From positions 496,001-560,000 of the forward strand of contig CALSFV010000019.1 of the NCBI GenBank assembly GCA_943737045.1: DNA of 64,000 nt, in the 5' to 3' direction. Made by a program: the position numbers and the translations under genes. A model generated the notes under the pieces. That model saw nothing but the letters and a program-made list of their open reading frames with translations, was not told the origin of the DNA and ran no database searches. This document shows, in pieces, positions 12,401 through 25,682 of the stretch (within the stretch, counting starts at the first letter, position 1; each line of letters begins with the position of its first letter). Source of the DNA: Parapristionchus giblindavisi (Eukaryota > Nematoda > Chromadorea > Rhabditida > Diplogasteridae).

Positions 12401-13324
12401 CGGCCAATATGTAAATTTATCTTTCAGTACTCTCTGTTTTTGTTACAAAACAGCACGTTACAAGTCAAATTGTCAATGATACTCAGCGAGTGATATACTA
12501 TGTGAAAGAGGGAAAAATTCTGAATGAGACGCACTTCAGTTCATGTCGATCTGTAATATTTAACTGCTGCTATAATGATCGAAGTACAAAAGTAGCCTTT
12601 ACTCTGATATGGTCAAGATAACTTGAGAAATATGAAAATGAAAATGATACTTGTCGAGTAATATACCAAATGAAAGAGCGAAAAATTCTGAATAAGATAA
12701 ACTATTTCAAAGTGGTCAGTACGGCCAATATGTAAATTTATCTTTCAGTACTCTCTGTTTTTGGTACAAAACAGTATGTTACAAGTCAAATTGTCAATGA
12801 TACTCAGCGAGTGATATACTATGTGAAAGAGGAAAAAATTCTGAATGAGACGCACTTCAGGTCATGTCGATCTGTAATATTTAACTGCTGTTATAATGAT
12901 CGAAGTACAAAAGTAGCCTTTACTCTGATATGATCAAGATAACTTGAGAAATATGAAAATGAAAATGAATCCTATCGTGTCATATACCAAACGAAAGAGC
13001 GAAAAATTCTGAATAAGATAAACTATTTCAAAGTGGTCAGTACGGCCAATATGTAAATTTATCTATCAGTACTCTCTGTTTTTGGTACAAAACAGTATGT
13101 TACAAGTCAAATTGTCAATGATACTCAGCGAGTGATATACTATGTGAAAGAGGAAAAAATTCTGAATGAGACGCACTTCAGGTCATGTCGATCTGTAATA
13201 TTTAACTGCTGTTATAATGATCGAAGTACAAAAGTAGCCTTTACTCTGATATGATCAAGATAACTTGAGAAATATGAAAATGAAAATGAATCCTATCGTG
13301 TCATATACCAAACGAAAGAGCGAA
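9473..13324 (+). repeat. Hexamer higher-order repeat, 2 copies of 1926 bp
   Basis: Bases 9473-11398 are repeated at 11399-13324, exactly 6 x 321 apart. Shared private variants are CTGAATCAGACG (9631 and 11557), CAGTAATCTC (9857 and 11783), TTTTTGTTACAAAAC, GAGGGAAAAATTC and ACTTTGATATG. Inside the hexamer, monomers 1-2 and 3-4 form an older dimer pattern (CAGGTC/TTTGATATG followed by TTTGTTAC/GAGGGAAAA). The next unit, at 13325, has CAGCACG where 9473 and 11399 have CAGTATG, which ends the match. Confidence 0.95.
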
Positions 13325-14608
13325 AAATTCTGAATAAGATAAACTATTTCAAAGTGGTCAGTACGGCCAATATGTAAATTTATCTTTCAGTACTCTCTGT
13401 TTTTGGTACAAAACAGCACGTTACAAGTCAAATTGTCAATGATACTCAGCGAGTGATATACTATGTGAAAGAGGAAAAAATTCTGAATGAGACGCACTTC
13501 AGTCCATGTCGATCTGTAATATTTAACTGCTGCTATAATGATCGAAGTACAAAAGTAGCCTTTACTCTGATATGATCAAGATAACTTGAGAAATATGAAA
13601 ATGAAAATGAATCCTATCGTGTCATATACCAAATGAAAGAGCGAAAAATTCTGAATAAGATAAACTATTTCAAAGTGGTCAGTACGGCCAATATGTAAAT
13701 TTATCTTTCAGTACTCTCTGTTTTCGGTACAAAACAGTATGTTACAAGTCAAATTGTCAATGATACTCAGCGAGTGATATACTATGTGAAAGAGGAAAAA
13801 ATTCTGAATGAGACACACCTCAGGTCATGTCGATCTGTAATATTTTACTGCTGCTATAATGATCGAAGTACAAAAGTAGCTTTTACTCTGATATGATCAA
13901 GATAACTTGAGAAATATGAAAATGAAAATGATACTTGTCGAGTAATATACCAAATGAAAGAGCGAAAAATTCTGAATAAGATAAACTATTTCAAAATGGT
14001 CAGTACGGCCAATATGTAAATTTATCTTTCAGTACTCTCTGTTTTTGGTACAAAACAGTATGTTACAAGTCAAATTGACAATGATACTCAGCGAGTGATA
14101 TACTATGTGAAAGAGGAAAAAATTCTGAATGAGACGCACTTCAGTTCATGTCGATCTGTAATATTTAACTGCTGCTATAATGATCGAAGTACAAAAGTAG
14201 CCTTTACTCTGATATGGTCAAGATAACTTGAGAAATATGAAAATGAAAATGATACTTGTCGAGTAATATACCAAATGAAAGAGCGAAAAATTCTGAATAA
14301 GATAAACTATTTCAAAGTGGTCAGTACGGTCAATATGTAAATTTATCTTTCAGTACTCTCTGTTTTTGGTACAAAACAGTATGTTACAAGTCAAATTGTC
14401 AATGATACTCAGCGAGTGATATACTATGTGAAAGAGGAAAAAATTCTGAATGAGACGCACTTCAGTTCATGTCGATCTGTAATATTTAACTGCTGCTATA
14501 ATGATCGAAGTACAAAAGTAGCCTTTACTCTGATATGATCAAGATAACTTGAGAAATATGAAAATGAAAATGAATCCTATCGTGTCATATACCAAACGAA
14601 AGAGCGAA

Positions 14609-15739
14609 AAATTCTGAATAAGATAAACTATTTCAAAGTGGTCAGTACGGCCAATATGTAAATTTATCTTTCAGTACTCTCTGTTTTTGGTACAAAACAG
14701 CACGTTACAAGTCAAATTGTCAATGATACTCAGCGAGTGATATACTATGTGAAAGAGGAAAAAATTCTGAATGAGACGCACTTCAGTCCATGTCGATCTG
14801 TAATATTTAACTGCTGCTATAATGATCGAAGTACAAAAGTAGCCTTTACTCTGATATGATCAAGATAACTTGAGAAATATGAAAATGAAAATGAATCCTA
14901 TCGCGTCATATACCAAATGAAAGAGCGAAAAATTCTGAATAAGATAAACTATTTCAAAGTGGTCAGTACGGCCAATATGTAAATTTATCTTTCATTACTC
15001 TCTGTTTTTGGTACAAAACAGTATGGTACAAGTCAAATTGTCAATGATACTCAGCGAGTGATATACTATGTGAAAGAGGAAAAAAATCTGAATGAGACGC
15101 ACTTCAGTTCATGTCGATCTGTAATATTTAACTGCTGCTATAATGATCGAAGTACAAAAGTAGCCTTTACTCTGATATGATCAAGATAACTTGAGAAATA
15201 TGAAAATGAAAATGAATCCTATCGCGTCATATACCAAATGAAAGAGCGAAAAATTCTGAATAAGATAAACTATTTCAAAGTGGTCAGTACGGCCAATATG
15301 TAAATTTATCTTTCAGTACTCTCTGTTTTTGGTACAAAACAGTATGTTACAAGTCAAATTGTCAATGATACTCAGCGAGTGATATACTATGTGAAAGAAG
15401 AAAAAATTCTGAATGAGACGCACTCCAGGTCAAGTCGATCTGTAATATTTAACTGCTGCTATAATGATCGAAGTACAAAAGTAGCTTTTACTCTGATATG
15501 ATCAAGATAACTTGAGAAATATGAAAATGAAAAATGAAACCTATCGTGTCATATACCAAATGAAAGAGCGAAAAATTCTGAATAAGATAAAATATTTCAA
15601 AGTGGTCAGTACGGCCAATATGTAAATTTATCTTTCAGTACTCTCTGTTTTTGGTACAAAACAGTATGTTACAAGTCAAATTGTCAATGATACTCAGCGA
15701 GTGATATACTATGTGAAAGAGGAAAAAATTCTGAATGAG
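14609..15739 (+). repeat. Duplicated block, copy 1 (offset 3212 bp)
   Basis: This run of about 1.1 kb recurs at 17821-18951. Shared private variants, in order, are CTATCGCGTCAT, TTTCATTACTC (14991), CAGTATGGTACAAG, GGAAAAAAATCTG, GAAAGAAGAAAA, CACTCCAGGTCAAG and the extra-A GAAAAATGAAACC. The offset is ten monomers plus two bases. The match ends just after CTGAATGAG, where the second copy enters the 19-bp duplication of its rearranged monomer and this copy continues normally. Confidence 0.92.
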
Positions 15740-16215
15740 ACGCACTTCAGGTCATGTCGATCTGTAATATTTAACTGCTGTTATAATGATCGAAGTACAA
15801 AAGTAGCCTTTACTCTGATATGATCAAGATAACTTGAGAAATATGAAAATGAAAATGAATCCTATCGTGTCATATACCAAACGAAAGAGCGAAAAATTCT
15901 GAATAAGATAAACTATTTCAAAGTGGTCAGTACGGCCAATATGTAAATTTATCTTTCAGTACTCTCTGTTTTTGGTACAAAACAGCACGTTACAAGTCAA
16001 ATTGTCAATGATACTCAGCGAGTGATATACTATGTGAAAGAGGAAAAAAATTCTGAATGAGACGCACTTCAGTCCATGTCGATCTGTAATATTTAACTGC
16101 TGCTATAATGATCGAAGTACAAAAGTAGCCTTTACTCTGATATGATCAAGATAACTTGAGAAATATGAAAATGAAAATGAATCCTATCGTGTCATATACC
16201 AAATGAAAGAGCGAA

Positions 16216-18141
16216 AAATTCTGAATAAGATAAACTATTTCAAAGTGGTCAGTACGGCCAATATGTAAATTTATCTTTCAGTACTCTCTGTTTTTGGTAC
16301 AAAACAGTATGTTACAAGTCAAATTGTCAATGATACTCAGCGAGTGATATACTATGTGAAAGAGGAAAAAATTCTGAATGAGACACACTTCAGGTCATGT
16401 CGATCTGTAATATTTTACTGCTGCTATAATGATCGAAGTACAAAAGTAGCTTTTACTCTGATATGATCAAGATAACTTGTGAAATATGAAAATGAAAATG
16501 ATACTTGTCGAGTAATATACCAAATGAAAGAGCGAAAAATTCTGAATAAGATAAACTATTTCAAAGTGGTCAGTACGGCCAATATGTAAATTTATCTTTC
16601 AGTACTCTCTGTTTTTGGTACAAAACAGTATGTTACAAGTCAAATTGTCAATGATACTCAGCGAGTGATATACTATGTGAAAGAGGAAAAAATTCTGAAT
16701 GAGACGCACTTCAGGTCATGTCGATCTGTAATATTTAACTGCTGTTATAATGATCGAAGTACAAAAGTAGCCTTTACTCTGATATGATCAAGATAACTTG
16801 AGAAATATGAAAATGAAAATGAATCCTATCGTGTCATATACCAAACGAAAGAGCGAAAAATTCTGAATAAGATAAACTATTTCAAAGTGGTCAGTACGGC
16901 CAATATGTAAATTTATCTTTCAGTACTCTCTGTTTTTGGTACAAAACAGCACGTTACAAGTCAAATTGTCAATGATACTCAGCGAGTGATATACTATGTG
17001 AAAGAGGAAAAAATTCTGAATGAGACGCACTTCAGTTCATGTCGATCTGTAATATTTAACTGCTGCTATAATGATCGAAGTACAAAAGTAGCCTTTACTC
17101 TGATATGATCAAGATAACTTGAGAAATATGAAAATGAAAATGAATCCTATCGTGTCATATACCAAATGAAAGAGCGAAAAATTCTGAATAAGATAAACTA
17201 TTTCAAAGTGGTCAGTACGGCCAATATGTAAATTTATCTTTCAGTACTCTCTGTTTTTGGTACAAAACAGTATGTTACAAGTCAAATTGTCAATGATACT
17301 CAGCGAGTGATATACTATGTGAAAGAGGAAAAAATTCTGAATGAGACACACTTCAGGTCATGTCGATCTGTAATATTTTACTGCTGCTATAATGATCGAA
17401 GTACAAAAGTAGCTTTTACTCTGATATGATCAAGATAACTTGTGAAATATGAAAATGAAAATGATACTTGTCGAGTAATATACCAAATGAAAGAGCGAAA
17501 AATTCTGAATAAGATAAACTATTTCAAAGTGGTCAGTACGGCCAATATGTAAATTTATCTTTCAGTACTCTCTGTTTTTGGTACAAAACAGTATGTTACA
17601 AGTCAAATTGTCAATGATACTCAGCGAGTGATATACTATGTGAAAGAGGAAAAAATTCTGAATGAGACGCACTTCAGGTCGTGTCGATCTGTAATATTTA
17701 ACTGCTGTTATAATGATCGAAGTACAAAAGTAGCCTTTACTCTGATATGATCAAGATAACTTGAGAAATATGAAAATGAAAATGAATCCTATCGTGTCAT
17801 ATACCAAACGAAAGAGCGAAAAATTCTGAATAAGATAAACTATTTCAAAGTGGTCAGTACGGCCAATATGTAAATTTATCTTTCAGTACTCTCTGTTTTT
17901 GGTACAAAACAGCACGTTACAAGTCAAATTGTCAATGATACTCAGCGAGTGATATACTATGTGAAAGAGGAAAAAATTCTGAATGAGACGCACTTCAGTC
18001 CATGTCGATCTGTAATATTTAACTGCTGCTATAATGATCGAAGTACAAAAGTAGCCTTTACTCTGATATGATCAAGATAACTTGAGAAATATGAAAATGA
18101 AAATGAATCCTATCGCGTCATATACCAAATGAAAGAGCGAA
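16216..18141 (+). repeat. Trimer higher-order repeat, 963 bp, 2 rounds
   Basis: The units beginning 16216 and 17179 share GACACAC, TTTTACTGC, GCTTTTAC and a private AACTTGTGAAATATG (16471 and 17434, exactly 963 bp apart). Each is followed by a CAGGTC/TGTTATAATG monomer and then a CAGCACG monomer. The rounds differ slightly: CAGTTCATG versus CAGTCCATG in the third monomer, and CAGGTCGTG in the second monomer of round two. The AACTTGTGAAAT allele is seen once more, at 30754. Confidence 0.88.
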
Positions 18142-18951
18142 AAATTCTGAATAAGATAAACTATTTCAAAGTGGTCAGTACGGCCAATATGTAAATTTAT
18201 CTTTCATTACTCTCTGTTTTTGGTACAAAACAGTATGGTACAAGTCAAATTGTCAATGATACTCAGCGAGTGATATACTATGTGAAAGAGGAAAAAAATC
18301 TGAATGAGACGCACTTCAGTTCATGTCGATCTGTAATATTTAACTGCTGCTATAATGATCGAAGTACAAAAGTAGCCTTTACTCTGATATGATCAAGATA
18401 ACTTGAGAAATATGAAAATGAAAATGAATCCTATCGCGTCATATACCAAATGAAAGAGCGAAAAATTCTGAATAAGATAAACTATTTCAAAGTGGTCAGT
18501 ACGGCCAATATGTAAATTTATCTTTCAGTACTCTCTGTTTTTGGTACAAAACAGTATGTTACAAGTCAAATTGTCAATGATACTCAGCGAGTGATATACT
18601 ATGTGAAAGAAGAAAAAATTCTGAATGAGACGCACTCCAGGTCAAGTCGATCTGTAATATTTAACTGCTGCTATAATGATCGAAGTACAAAAGTAGCTTT
18701 TACTCTGATATGATCAAGATAACTTGAGAAATATGAAAATGAAAAATGAAACCTATCGTGTCATATACCAAATGAAAGAGCGAAAAATTCTGAATAAGAT
18801 AAAATATTTCAAAGTGGTCAGTACGGCCAATATGTAAATTTATCTTTCAGTACTCTCTGTTTTTGGTACAAAACAGTATGTTACAAGTCAAATTGTCAAT
18901 GATACTCAGCGAGTGATATACTATGTGAAAGAGGAAAAAATTCTGAATGAG
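17821..18951 (+). repeat. Duplicated block, copy 2 (offset 3212 bp)
   Basis: This is the counterpart of 14609-15739 with the same series of private variants (TTTCATTACTC at 18203, CAGTATGGTACAAG, GGAAAAAAATCTG, GAAAGAAGAAAA, CACTCCAGGTCAAG). It runs straight into the second 476-bp rearranged monomer. Copy 1 has a normal monomer at that place, so a breakpoint or conversion boundary lies there. Confidence 0.92.
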
Positions 18952-19260
18952 AGAAAAAATTCTGAATGAGACGCACTTCAGTTCATGTCGATCTGTAATA
19001 TTTAACTGCTGCTATAATGATCGAAGTACAATATGTTACAAGTCAAATTGTCAATGATACTCAGCGAGTGATATACTATGTGAAAGAGGAAAAAATTCTG
19101 AATGAGACGCACTTCAGTTCATGTCGATCTGTAATATTTAACTGCTGCTATAATGATCGAAGTACAAAAGTAGCCTTTACTCTGATATGATCAAGATAAC
19201 TTGAGAAATATGAAAATGAAAATGAATCCTATCGTGTCATATACCAAATGAAAGAGCGAA
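18785..19260 (+). repeat. 476-bp rearranged monomer, copy 2
   Basis: This has the same architecture and breakpoints as 964-1439: the 19-bp tandem duplication (second unit 18952-18970) and the B-to-A join after GTACAA at 19026-19031. Two independent events giving identical joins are unlikely, so one event followed by duplication is inferred. The distance between the two copies (17821 bp) is one 476-bp unit plus 54 monomers plus 11 extra A bases, each of which can be located. Downstream, the CACTCCAGG / CAAGCTAACTTG / GAATGAGCG monomer series follows both copies, with an added divergent monomer here. Confidence 0.95.
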
Positions 19261-19580
19261 AAATTCTGAATAAGAAAAAATATTTCAAAGTGGTCAGTAC
19301 GGCCAATATGTAAATTTATCTTTCAGTACTCTCTGTTTTGGTACAAAACAGTATGTTACAAGTCAAATTGTCAATGATACTCAGCGAGTGATATACTATG
19401 TGAAAGAGTAAAAAATTCTGAATGAGACGCACTTCAGTTCATGTCAATCTGTAATATTTTACTGCTGCTATAATGATCGAAGTACAAACGTAGCCTTTAC
19501 TCTGATATGATCAAGATAACTTGAGAAATATGAAAATGAAAATGAATCCTATCGTGTCATATACCAAATGAAAGAGCGAA
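19261..19580 (+). repeat. Unusually divergent 320-bp monomer
   Basis: This unit has many private changes: AATAAGAAAAAATATTTC, a one-base deletion in CTCTGTTTTGGTAC, GAGTAAAAAATTC, CATGTCAATCTG, and ACAAACGTAGCC, together with TTTTACTGC. It sits between the rearranged monomer and the CACTCCAGG monomer, a position with no equivalent unit after the 964 copy. It may be an older unit that escaped homogenisation, or one brought in from another part of the array. Confidence 0.85.
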
Positions 19581-20545
19581 AAATTCTGAATAAGATAAAA
19601 TATTTCAAAGTGGTCAGTACGGCCAATATGTAAATTTATCTTTCAGTACTCTCTGTTTTTGGTACAAAACAGTATGTTACAAGTCAAATTGTCAATGATA
19701 CTCAGCGAGTGATATACTATGTGAAAGAGGAAAAAATTCTGAATGAGACGCACTCCAGGTCATGTCGATCTGTAATATTTAACTGCTGCTATAATGATCG
19801 AAGTACAAAAGTAGCTTTTACTCTGATATGATCAAGCTAACTTGAGAAATATGAAAATGAAAAATGAAACCTATCGTGTCATATACCAAATGAATGAGCG
19901 AAAAATTCTGAATAAGATAAAATATTTCAAAGTGGTCAGTACGGCCAATATGTAAATTTATCTTTCAGTACTCTCTGTTTTTGGTACAAAACAGCACGTT
20001 ACAAGTCAAATTGTCAATGATACTCAGCGAGTGATATACTATGTGAAAGAGGAAAAAATTCTGAATGAGACGCACTTCAGTTCATGTCGATCTGTAATAT
20101 TTAACTGCTGCTATAATGATCGAAGTACAAAAGTAGCTTTTACTCTGATATGATCAAGCTAACTTGAGAAATATGAAAATGAAAAATGAAACCTATCGTG
20201 TCATATACCAAATGAATGAGCGAAAAATTCTGAATAAGATAAAATATTTCAAAGTGGTCAGTACGGCCAATATGTAAATTTATCTTTCAGTACTCTCTGT
20301 TTTTGGTACAAAACAGCACGTTACAAGTCAAATTGTCAATGATACTCAGCGAGTGATATACTATGTGAAAGAGGAAAAAATTCTGAATGAGACGCACTTC
20401 AGTTCATGTCGATCTGTAATATTTAACTGCTGCTATAATGATCGAAGTACAAAAGTAGCCTTTACTCTGATATGATCAAGATAACTTGAGAAATATGAAA
20501 ATGAAAATGAATCCTATCTTGTCATATACCAAATCAAAGAGCGAA

Positions 20546-23500
20546 AAATTCTGAATAAGATAAACTATTTCAAAGTGGTCAGTACGGCCAATATGTAAAT
20601 TTATCTTTCAGTACTCTCTGTTTTTGTTACAAAACAGCACGTTACAAGTCAAATTGTCAATGATACTCAGCGAGTGATATACTATGTGAAAGAGGAAAAA
20701 ATTCTGAATGAGACACACTTCAGGTCATGTCGATCTGTAATATTTTACTGCTGCTATAATGATCGAAGTACAAAAGTAGCTTTTACTCTGATATGATCAA
20801 GATAACTTGAGAAATATGAAAATGAAAATGATACTTGTCGAGTAATATACCAAATGAAAGAGCGAAAAATTCTGAATAAGATAAACTATTTCAAAATGGT
20901 CAGTACGGCCAATATGTAAATTTATCTTTCAGTACTCTCTGTTTTTGGTACAAAACAGTATGTTACAAGTCAAATTGACAATGATACTCAGCGAGTGATA
21001 TACTATGTGAAAGAGGAAAAAATTCTGAATGAGACGCACTTCAGTTCATGTCGATCTGTAATATTTAACTGCTGCTATAATGATCGAAGTACAAAAGTAG
21101 CCTTTACTCTGATATGGTCAAGATAACTTGAGAAATATGAAAATGAAAATGAATCCTATCGTGTCATATACCAAATGAAAGAGCGAAAAATTCTGAATAA
21201 GATAAACTATTTCAAAGTGGTCAGTACGGCCAATATGTAAATTTATCTTTCAGTACTCTCTGTTTTTGGTACAAAACAGTATGTTACAAGTCAAATTGTC
21301 AATGATACTCAGCGAGTGATATACTATGTGAAAGAGGAAAAAATTCTGAATGAGACGCACTTCAGGTCATGTCGATCTGTAATATTTAACTGCTGTTATA
21401 ATGATCGAAGTACAAAAGTAGCCTTTACTCTGATATGGTCAAGATAACTTGAGAAATATGAAAATGAAAATGATACTTGTCGAGTAATATACCATACGAA
21501 AGAGCGAAAAATTCTGAATAAGATAAACTATTTCAAAGTGGTCAGTACGGCCAATATGTAAATTTATCTTTCAGTACTCTCTGTTTTTGGTACAAAACAG
21601 TATGTTACAAGTCAAATTGACAATGATACTCAGCGAGAGATATACTATGTGAAAGAGGAAAAAATTCTGAATGAGACGCACTTCAGTTCATGTCGATCTG
21701 TAATATTTAACTACTGCTATAATGATCGAAGTACAAAAGTAGCCTTTACTCTGATATGGTCAAGATAACTTGAGAAATATGAAAATGAAAATGATACTTG
21801 TCGAGTAATATACCAAACGAAAGAGCGAAAAATTCTGAATAAGATAAACTATTTCAAAGTGGTCAGTACGGCCAATATGTAAATTTATCTTTCAGTACTC
21901 TCTGTTTTTGGTACAAAACAGCACGTTACAAGTCAAATTGTCAATGATACTCAGCGAGTGATATACTATGTGAAAGAGGAAAAAATTCTGAATGAGACGC
22001 ACTTCAGTCCATGTCGATCTGTAATATTTAACTGCTGCTATAATGATCGAAGTACAAAAGTAGCCTTTACTCTGATATGATCAAGATAACTTGAGAAATA
22101 TGAAAATGAAAATGAATCCTATCGTGTCATATACCAAATGAAAGAGCGAAAAATTCTGAATAAGATAAACTATTTCAAAGTGGTCAGTACGGCCAATATG
22201 TAAATTTATCTTTCAGTACTCTCTGTTTTTTGGTACAAATCAGTATGTTACAAGTCAAATTGTCAATGATACTCAGCGAGTGATATACTATGTGAAAGAG
22301 GAAAAAATTCTGAATGAGACACACTTCAGGTCATGTCGATCTGTAATATTTTACTGCTGCTATAATGATCGAAGTACAAAAGTAGCTTTTACTCTGATAT
22401 GATCAAGATAACTTGAGAAATATGAAAATGAAAATGATACTTGTCGAGTAATATACCAAATGAAAGAGCGAAAAATTCTGAATAAGATAAACTATTTCAA
22501 AATGGTCAGTACGGCCAATATGTAAATTTATCTTTCAGTACTCTCTGTTTTTGGTACAAAACAGTATGTTACAAGTCAAATTGACAATGATACTCAGCGA
22601 GTGATATACTATGTGAAAGAGGAAAAAATTCTGAATGAGACGCACTTCAGTTCATGTCGATCTGTAATATTTAACTGCTGCTATAATGATCGAAGTACAA
22701 AAGTAGCCTTTACTCTGATATGGTCAAGATAACTTGAGAAATATGAAAATGAAAATGAATCCTATCGTGTCATATACCAAATGAAAGAGCGAAAAATTCT
22801 GAATAAGATAAACTATTTCAAAGTGGTCAGTACGGCCAATATGTAAATTTATCTTTCAGTACTCTCTGTTTTTGGTACAAAACAGCACGTTACAAGTCAA
22901 ATTGTCAATGATACTCAGCGAGTGATATACTATGTGAAAGAGGAAAAAATTCTGAATGAGACGCACTTCAGTCCATGTCGATCTGTAATATTTAACTGCT
23001 GCTATAATGATCGAAGTACAAAAGTAGCCTGTACTCTGATATGATCAAGATAACTTGAGAAATATGAAAATGAAAATGAATCCTATCGTGTCATATACCA
23101 AATGAAAGAGCGAAAAATTCTGAATAAGATAAACTATTTCAAAATGGTCAGTACGGCCAATATGTAAATTTATCTTTCAGTACTCTCTGTTTTTGGTACA
23201 AAACAGTATGTTACAAGTCAAATTGACAATGATACTCAGCGAGAGATATACTATGTGAAAGAGGAAAAAATTCTGAATGAGACGCACTTCAGTTCATGTC
23301 GATCTGTAATATTTAACTACTGCTATAATGATCGAAGTACAAAAGTAGCCTTTACTCTGATATGGTCAAGATAACTTGAGAAATATGAAAATGAAAATGA
23401 TACTTGTCGAGTAATATACCAAACGAAAGAGCGAAAAATTCTGAATAAGATAAACTATTTCAAAGTGGTCAGTACGGCCAATATGTAAATTTATCTTTCA

Positions 23501-25040
23501 GTACTCTCTGTTTTTGGTACAAAACAGCACGTTACAAGTCAAATTGTCAATGATACTCAGCGAGTGATATACTATGTGAAAGAGGAAAAAATTCTGAATG
23601 AGACGCACTTCAGTCCATGTCGATCTGTAATATTTAACTGCTGCTATAATGATCGAAGTACAAAAGTAGCCTTTACTCTGATATGATCAAGATAACTTGA
23701 GAAATATGAAAATGAAAATGAATCCTATCGTGTCATATACCAAATGAAAGAGCGAAAAATTCTGAATAAGATAAACTATTTCAAAGTGGTCAGTACGGCC
23801 AATATGTAAATTTATCTTTCAGTACTCTCTGTTTTTGGTACAAAACAGTATGTTACAAGTCAAATTGTCAATGATACTCAGCGAGTGATATACTATGTGA
23901 AAGAGGAAAAAATTCTGAATGAGACACACTTCAGGTCATGTCGATCTGTAATATTTTACTGCTGCTATAATGATCGAAGTACAAAAGTAGCTTTTACTCT
24001 GATATGATCAAGATAACTTGAGAAATATGAAAATGAAAATGATACTTGTCGAGTAATATACCAAATGAAAGAGCGAAAAATTCTGAATAAGATAAACTAT
24101 TTCAAAATGGTCAGTACGGCCAATATGTAAATTTATCTTTCAGTACTCTCTGTTTTTGGTACAAAACAGTATGTTACAAGTCAAATTGACAATGATACTC
24201 AGCGAGTGATATACTATGTGAAAGAGGAAAAAATTCTGAATGAGACGCACTTCAGTTCATGTCGATCTGTAATATTTAACTGCTGCTATAATGATCGAAG
24301 TACAAAAGTAGCCTTTACTCTGATATGGTCAAGATAACTTGAGAAATATGAAAATGAAAATGATACTTGTCGAGTAATATACCAAATGAAAGAGCGAAAA
24401 ATTCTGAATAAGATAAACTATTTCAAAGTGGTCAGTACGGCCAATATGTAAATTTATCTTTCAGTACTCTCTGTTTTTGGTACAAAACAGTATGTTACAA
24501 GTCAAATTGTCAATGATACTCAGCGAGTGATATACTATGTGAAAGAGGAAAAAATTCTGAATGAGACGCACTTCAGGTCATGTCGATCTGTAATATTTAA
24601 CTGCTGTTATAATGATCGAAGTACAAAAGTAGCCTTTACTCTTATATGATCAAGATAACTTGAGAAATATGAAAATGAAAATGAATCCTATCGTGTCATA
24701 TACCAAACGAAAGAGCGAAAAATTCTGAATAAGATAAACTATTTCAAAGTGGTCAGTACGGCCAATATGTAAATTTATCTTTCAGTACTCTCTGTTTTTG
24801 GTACAAAACAGCACGTTACAAGTCAAATTGTCAATGATACTCAGCGAGTGATATACTATGTGAAAGAGGAAAAAATTCTGAATGAGACGCACTTCAGTCC
24901 ATGTCGATCTGTAATATTTAACTGCTGCTATAATGATCGAAGTACAAAAGTAGCCTTTACTCTGATATGGTCAAGATAACTTGAGAAATATGAAAATGAA
25001 AATGATACTTGTCGAGTAATATACCAAATGAAAGAGCGAA
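20546..25040 (+). repeat. Large higher-order block, copy 1 (14 monomers)
   Basis: This ordered series of 14 monomers is matched by 12 monomers at 25683-29535. Order markers are: TTTGTTAC with CAGCACG and GACACAC; TCAAAATGG with TTGACAATG; CAGGTC with ATATGGTC; GCGAGAGATATAC with AACTACTGC; CAGTCCATG; CTGTTTTTTGGTACAAATCAG (near 22221); a second AAAATGG/GACAATG unit; CAGTCCATG with GCCTGTACTC; GCGAGAGATATAC again; and later ACTCTTATATGATC (24641). The length is 14 x 321 + 1, the extra base being the sixth T at 22231. Compared with copy 2 it has two more monomers (the GAGAGATATAC unit starting near 21509 and one near 23400-24000). Confidence 0.85.
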
Positions 25041-25682
25041 AAATTCTGAATAAGATAAACTATTTCAAAGTGGTCAGTACGGCCAATATGTAAATTTATC
25101 TTTCAGTACTCTCTGTTTTTGGTACAAAACAGTATGTTACAAGTCAAATTGTCAATGATACTCAGCGAGTGATATACTATGTGAAAGAGGAAAAAATTCT
25201 GAATGAGACGCACTTCAGTTCATGTCGATCTGTAATATTTAACTGCTGCTATAATGATCGAAGTACAAAAGTAGCCTTTACTCTGATATGATCAAGATAA
25301 CTTGAGAAATATGAAAATGAAAATGAATCCTATCTTGTCATATACCAAATCAAAGAGCGAAAAATTCTGAATAAGATAAACTATTTCAAAGTGGTCAGTA
25401 CGGCCAATATGTAAATTTATCTTTCAGTACTCTCTGTTTTTGTTACAAAACAGCACGTTACAAGTCAAATTGTCAATGATACTCAGCGAGTGATATACTA
25501 TGTGAAAGAGGAAAAAATTCTGAATGAGACACACTTCAGGTCATGTCGATCTGTAATATTTAACTGCTGCTATAATGATCGAAGTACAAAAGTAGCCTTT
25601 ACTCTGATATGATCAAGATAACTTGAGAAATATGAAAATGAAAATGAATCCTATCTTGTCATATACCAAATCAAAGAGCGAA

